A stretch of DNA of 64,000 bases from Straminergon stramineum (lineage: Eukaryota > Streptophyta > Bryopsida > Hypnales > Calliergonaceae). Shown piece by piece: positions 59,693-64,000 of this stretch. The DNA lies in the NCBI GenBank assembly GCA_963920665.1, contig OY987271.1, forward strand, positions 64,501 to 128,500, read 5' to 3'. Made by a program: the position numbers and the translations under genes. The notes under the pieces are model-generated. The model was given only the letters and a program-made list of their open reading frames with translations, was not told the origin of the DNA and made no database searches. Each line of letters opens with the position of its first letter. The first letter of the stretch is position 1.

Positions 59693-61739
59693 GCATACTT
59701 ACTTTGTTGCATCCGTATGTGTCGGATAAAAATTAGTGATTGGATAAAAGAGTGATATCCTTTCCCAAAACCAAATGATTATTTTTGTACACTTTTCCAT
59801 TAGAATCTAGTTTTTAAGGCATTTCAATTTTTAAAAGTGACTTCAGTCACAATGTCTTAGACTATTTGATCATTTCTTGGATTTTGAACCCCTATACTAT
59901 AATCTTGGGTTTTGTTGAGAAAGGCGAAATTCTAGATTACATAGTGCTAATTTACCCACCCTCGGTAAATTGGCGGGCACAACTAAGTTCTTAGGTTTGT
60001 GATCAAACAATTCCTATGTTTGGATGTCTATAAATTGTCTACTTAGGCCTTCTAAGCAATGTATCTTTTCTAAATTCCTAAGATTATCCAAATTTGCAAA
60101 GAAGTCACCAACCAAACCTAATTGCAAAGGCTGACATTATCAACCCAAACTCCTTAAGCCTCTGTGGTTTTCTAGTAAAAGTAGTAATAGTCTATAATTT
60201 TCACTTTTAGAATGTAGTTTAGGTCATGCCATTTTCAAAAACATAAGACTCATGAAATTCGGACATTCCTACAAGGAGTTATAGCCGGATGAAGTTTCAA
60301 CCTTTATTAAACTACTTAACTTCATCCATCCTTTTAGACCCCTTCCCTATTTAAAATTACCTTGAACTTTGGACTTCTATCCTAGATTACTGACCTCTCA
60401 TTAAGTTCCAAGTATGGACTTTGATGGATGGATTTCAATTGACTTCATCCATTTCTTAACTTAAACTTCATCCATCATTAACTTTTGGAGTTTTGAATAT
60501 TTTCTTAGGTGTGAACTAGTTCAGGAATCATCTAAGTTCCTTATATCTACTTCTAAATCTAAGTTCCTACTTAATTGTCTTCAAAATATTCTATCCTATA
60601 TCCTACTTCATCCCTAGGGCTCAAGGCTTCTTCTGTGTTTTTTTGACTCTCAAACTTTCAAATTTAGTTTAATGTAGAGCTTGAAATTACCTATTCAGAT
60701 TTCTAAAGAACTTAAGATTTAGACCTTCCTACTGAAAGTTATGAGTAGATGAAGTTTGATAGCTAATAGGTACTTCAAAACTTCATCCGCTATTTTCTAC
60801 CAATCTATAATTCAAAACCAATTTTTGTTTTCTCTTTTGACTTAAGGTTTTGCCTAATTTCTAAGCTTCCATTCTTGTTCCTCTTGGATGAAATTGACTA
60901 ATTCTCATCCAAGATGACTCCTAAACTTCATCCGCTAATATCTTTTTTAATTTGACTCCGATTTCTAAGTGTCATATGTTTTTGAAAACCTCTAAACCAG
61001 CTCTCTACGATTACCTACCTAAACTTTGTGAACTACCTAATTTTAACACTCTAAATTGGACTTATAATACAACTACAGGTTTGAATAGCTAATTGAAAGA
61101 ATTAAGGAAAAGATAGAGTGATTAATGTCCTACCTCAATATGGGCCTCATCTACGAGTTGGTTGAAAACTCCTTCAAATTCTCTTTTGTTCGCCATGTGG
61201 GGTTTCTTCTTGTAATTGTGCTCATTCCTTGAAAATACGAAATTAATACAAGTTTGGGAGTGTGGACTTCTAACTACCCCCTTTTTTTTTCTCCTTCCCC
61301 TCCTCTCTTTTTCTTTACTACTATTCCTCTTACCTTCATAAGGTAGCCCAACTATCTTCATTGCTAATTTTGAGACTATTTATAAGTGCATCATTTTTTC
61401 TTACAAGTTGAACCACCTCCTTATGCTTACTATCTCCATGACTATCTCATCCATCATCCAATGTTCAAAAATCATCTTCAAGATTTCCTTTCCCATTCCT
61501 AACCTTCCCCTTTAAGTCACTTGTTCATCCTCCTCCTACCTCATTTGCAACTTGAAACTTCACTTTGAGAGCCCTTAGGATGATGGAGAGTGATTTGGTG
61601 GCCTTTATTGGAGAAGTGAATCCTTGGAGGGGAGCAGACCTTGACATTTTTCCTCTCCTCGCCTTGTTGATTTCCTTCTACTCTCCCCCTTCCCCCTTGG
61701 CTATTACCCTTTCTATTGTCTTATGGAATTGTGTTTTTT
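59693..61739. other. Spacer without supported genes
   Basis: ACTTCATCC-type phrases recur between 60.2 and 61.0 kb, suggesting a degraded repeat. No protein recognised. Confidence 0.4.
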
Positions 61740-64000
61740 TTGTTCCTTTTCTATTCTCCTGACTCTTGAACTTTCGAGCTTTCTACTCTCCTTGGCTCCT
61801 CGACTTCCCAACTCCCTTGATCCCCGAGCTTCCCAATTCCTTGGTTTTTGACTTCCCAAGCTTTGGACTCTTGATTCCCAAAGCCCTAGATTCTTCTTGC
61901 AGGTACTTACTCCAATATTCGGGGTCGAGTTGTTTGTAGATACAAGCCGCCAATGTTGGGCTCCCAATGCATCTGTACTATTTGTTGATATTAGCTTTGA
62001 TACTCGAATGCCAACATTGTCTGCGAGTATCGGGCTCCCATTGTTTAACCACTAGTATCTGGGTGGTCGATGTTGGATGTTGATGCTAGCTGATGGTGTT
62101 GGGTGCCTTCTACAACTACATGTTTTCGTTTTCATTTTCACCATTTATAACTTTGGATACTAATGGTGGTATTAAAGGTTCCACCAAAAAAAACGATTGG
62201 AAGTGGATGGATTCCAAGTGGTGAGAGGAAGATCCTCATGGGTTAATGGACTCCCTACTAAATGGAAGTGCTTGACTTTACAATTTTGGATACTAAACTT
62301 TGATTGTTTCCAGAGACTTTTTGGGAACTAAGCTTTAGGGAAGTACACCTAGGGGGGCCAAAGCTTCTTTGTAGGCTTGGATTTAACACCAAATCTAAGA
62401 CTTTCTTAGGAGGCTAAAGGATCTCAATTCTATTGTCTATGCAATTTTTAACATACCATCTAAGACTCGATGGACCTAGGGTTCAAAGCTTCGCTGTCTT
62501 AGTGGTCCCTACAATGATTCGTGCCAAATTTTGACAAGACTAGTGAACTACAGTAGTTAGAATACACTCAAGGCACACATAGTAGCTAAGTTAGTACAAT
62601 GACGAGTTAGTGGGTGATTCCAAATTCCGTACTAAGGGTCCTCCAAAATGGCATCGCTAAGGTATGGTAGGAGGTTGCCCAAAGTTTAGTACAATGATAA
62701 GGGGGGGAGGGGTTAAGCCTCCCTTAAGGATGTTACAATGAAAATGAACTTCACTAAGTTAGTAGTGGGAGCACTCAAACTTTAACTCTTCAAGACATGT
62801 TAGTGCAAGCGTCACAAGGTGCAAAAGGACCCATAAGACCTCTATAAGCTTGAGAACAACAAGGGCTCGAAAGTTCCCCCAAAACATCATTCAAGGCTTT
62901 TGGCTTAAAAAGCCAAAATCTTCAATATAAGTTGAACTTGACAAATTTAAATACAACAAATGAGGGTGAGTTGAGAGGAGAAAGGGTGCCCTTTTATACT
63001 CTTTCCCAGGCACTAATCTCCTCTCATTCTCCCTATCATCTAGGATTTTCATCCTAATCTCTTAAAATTTACACTTTCTATTCTAGTCCAAAATCTAACT
63101 TTGTTAGATTAACTCCAAATCACAAACAAATTGCGGCATTGGCTTTAGAAGGCCATTTTCACTCTCAAGAAATCCTCCACCTCTTTTCTTAACTCCAAAA
63201 TCTCAAGGAAATCTAGTGCCAACTTAACACCAAAATTAGGTGAAAACTCAATTTTTGGAGTTTGACTTCTCTGTAAAAAGTAACTAGACTAGGCATTAAG
63301 TAGCTATGGAGGAGTAAGAAATGACCTATCTTTGACTTCACTTAGCTTTTGTATGCTTCCGATCCGTTGGTCAATTCTACCGTAATCTTTTAATTTTGCC
63401 GATTGTCGGGGAATCTTACAAGTTTGGGCACTTCTAACTATCAAAATGTCCTAAAAATTTTCGGAATAATTTTTTGACATAAAAAAGATAGTCTGATTTT
63501 TAATGAGATTTTATCATCACTTGGATAATTTATAGAAATTCCCCGTTGTTAATTTTGACAATTGACCATCCAAAAGAACATCTTCTGACTATTAGGAAAT
63601 TCTAAAACTTTTTGTGGAATCTCTTATAGAATCCCACAAAACATGTGTAGGCTCATATTATTACTCTATACATTTACATGAGGGGAATAAAATCCGTCCT
63701 CTTATTGCAACACTAGTAACTAGAGAATCTTCCACATTGGAGGGGATCTTGGCAAATTGATTTTGGTGCTAAGTCCCGGGAGTGATTTCAACCTTAGGTC
63801 ACCTTTGATATTTTCTCGGCCATAGATTCTTCTATGGATCCGTCTTGAGGTAATTAATTCTTATAGTGCAACAGTTGGACGTTCTACCATTTCATTGGTG
63901 AGATGGAAAAATTAGAACCAATCTTTGGAAACTAACCTAAGGATTTCACTAGGACTCCCTCAACCACTTTTAGCCTTCATGTGTCATGCATTCTTTGGTT
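61740..64000 (+). repeat. Direct repeat, copy 2 (continues past window)
   Basis: Begins with a CTTCCCAA / CTCCTCGAC minisatellite like that at 44340-44580 and then follows copy 1 block by block to the window end (GATTGTCGGGGAATCTTAC at about 63402, ACATGTGTAGGCTCATATTA at 63641, GGAAACTAACC at about 63927). It is diverged with many single-base changes, so it is probably old. It has no coding region. Confidence 0.75.

Overview
The window looks like repeat-rich nuclear DNA of a land plant. The evidence is GT-AG introns that coincide between paralogous copies, Mutator-type (MULE) transposases, a plant-style kinase fragment, AT-rich intergenic DNA and nested repeats. A seed-free plant is a guess. 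No intact ordinary host gene, tRNA or rRNA was found, and almost every coding stretch is broken by stop codons.

The main result is a giant transposable element of about 35,063 bp (2785-37847). A 9-bp direct repeat, GTAGCAACG (2776-2784 and 37848-37856), flanks it, and its ends carry degenerate inverted repeats of about 45 bp rich in GTGAGC/GCGAGC. The insertion splits one reading frame: the left part (1513-2784) and the right part (37857-38048) join in frame across a single copy of the 9-bp repeat. This is strong internal evidence for the boundaries.

The element holds two head-to-tail units, which meet near 22.2 kb at an internal copy of the right terminus. Both units have the same order. 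First comes an 11-exon gene on the minus strand (unit 1: 4621-9936; unit 2: 23160-27334, perhaps starting at 30812). Then comes a repeat array (425-bp tandem repeats at 11.2-13.0 kb; palindrome-bearing repeats at 27.4-30.3 kb). Next is a small basic minus-strand ORF (15.8-16.1 and 32.5-32.9 kb), and last a two-exon MULE transposase on the plus strand (16881-20915; 33555-37387). The minus-strand gene appears to join a ParB/sulfiredoxin-like domain (VCDGNHRL motif) to a beta-class DNA-methyltransferase-like domain with a clear AdoMet-binding motif I but no canonical (D/N/S)PP(Y/F/W) motif. The transposase has a GCM/WRKY-like zinc finger, a DDE-type core and a SWIM zinc finger.

Each unit carries its own 16-bp palindrome family. 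Unit 1 has CTGTCGGATCCGACAG, in an intron, in 70-90 bp hairpins, and as a half in each array repeat. Unit 2 has CTCTCGGCGCCGAGAG, about a dozen copies in the array and one in the transposase intron. I propose these as cognate sites of the unit-encoded ParB-like, methylase-like or transposase proteins, comparable in size and symmetry to bacterial parS. This is inference.

Outside the element, 0-2.8 kb holds a kinase fragment, a minisatellite and the split target gene. At 39.3-42.3 kb there is a minus-strand relative of that target gene, encoding a RING-like finger and preceded by the same minisatellite type. From 42.4 to 64 kb lie nested repeats: an inverted pair with LTR-like TGTCAYGACCC ends, a TCCGGA-rich element with a long broken ORF, direct repeats about 17.4 kb apart, a 635-bp MITE-like element, and long AT-rich stretches without recognisable genes. 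Most nonsense codons that can be compared with a paralog are C-to-T or G-to-A changes in frames that otherwise lack indels, as expected of methylated, silenced transposons.
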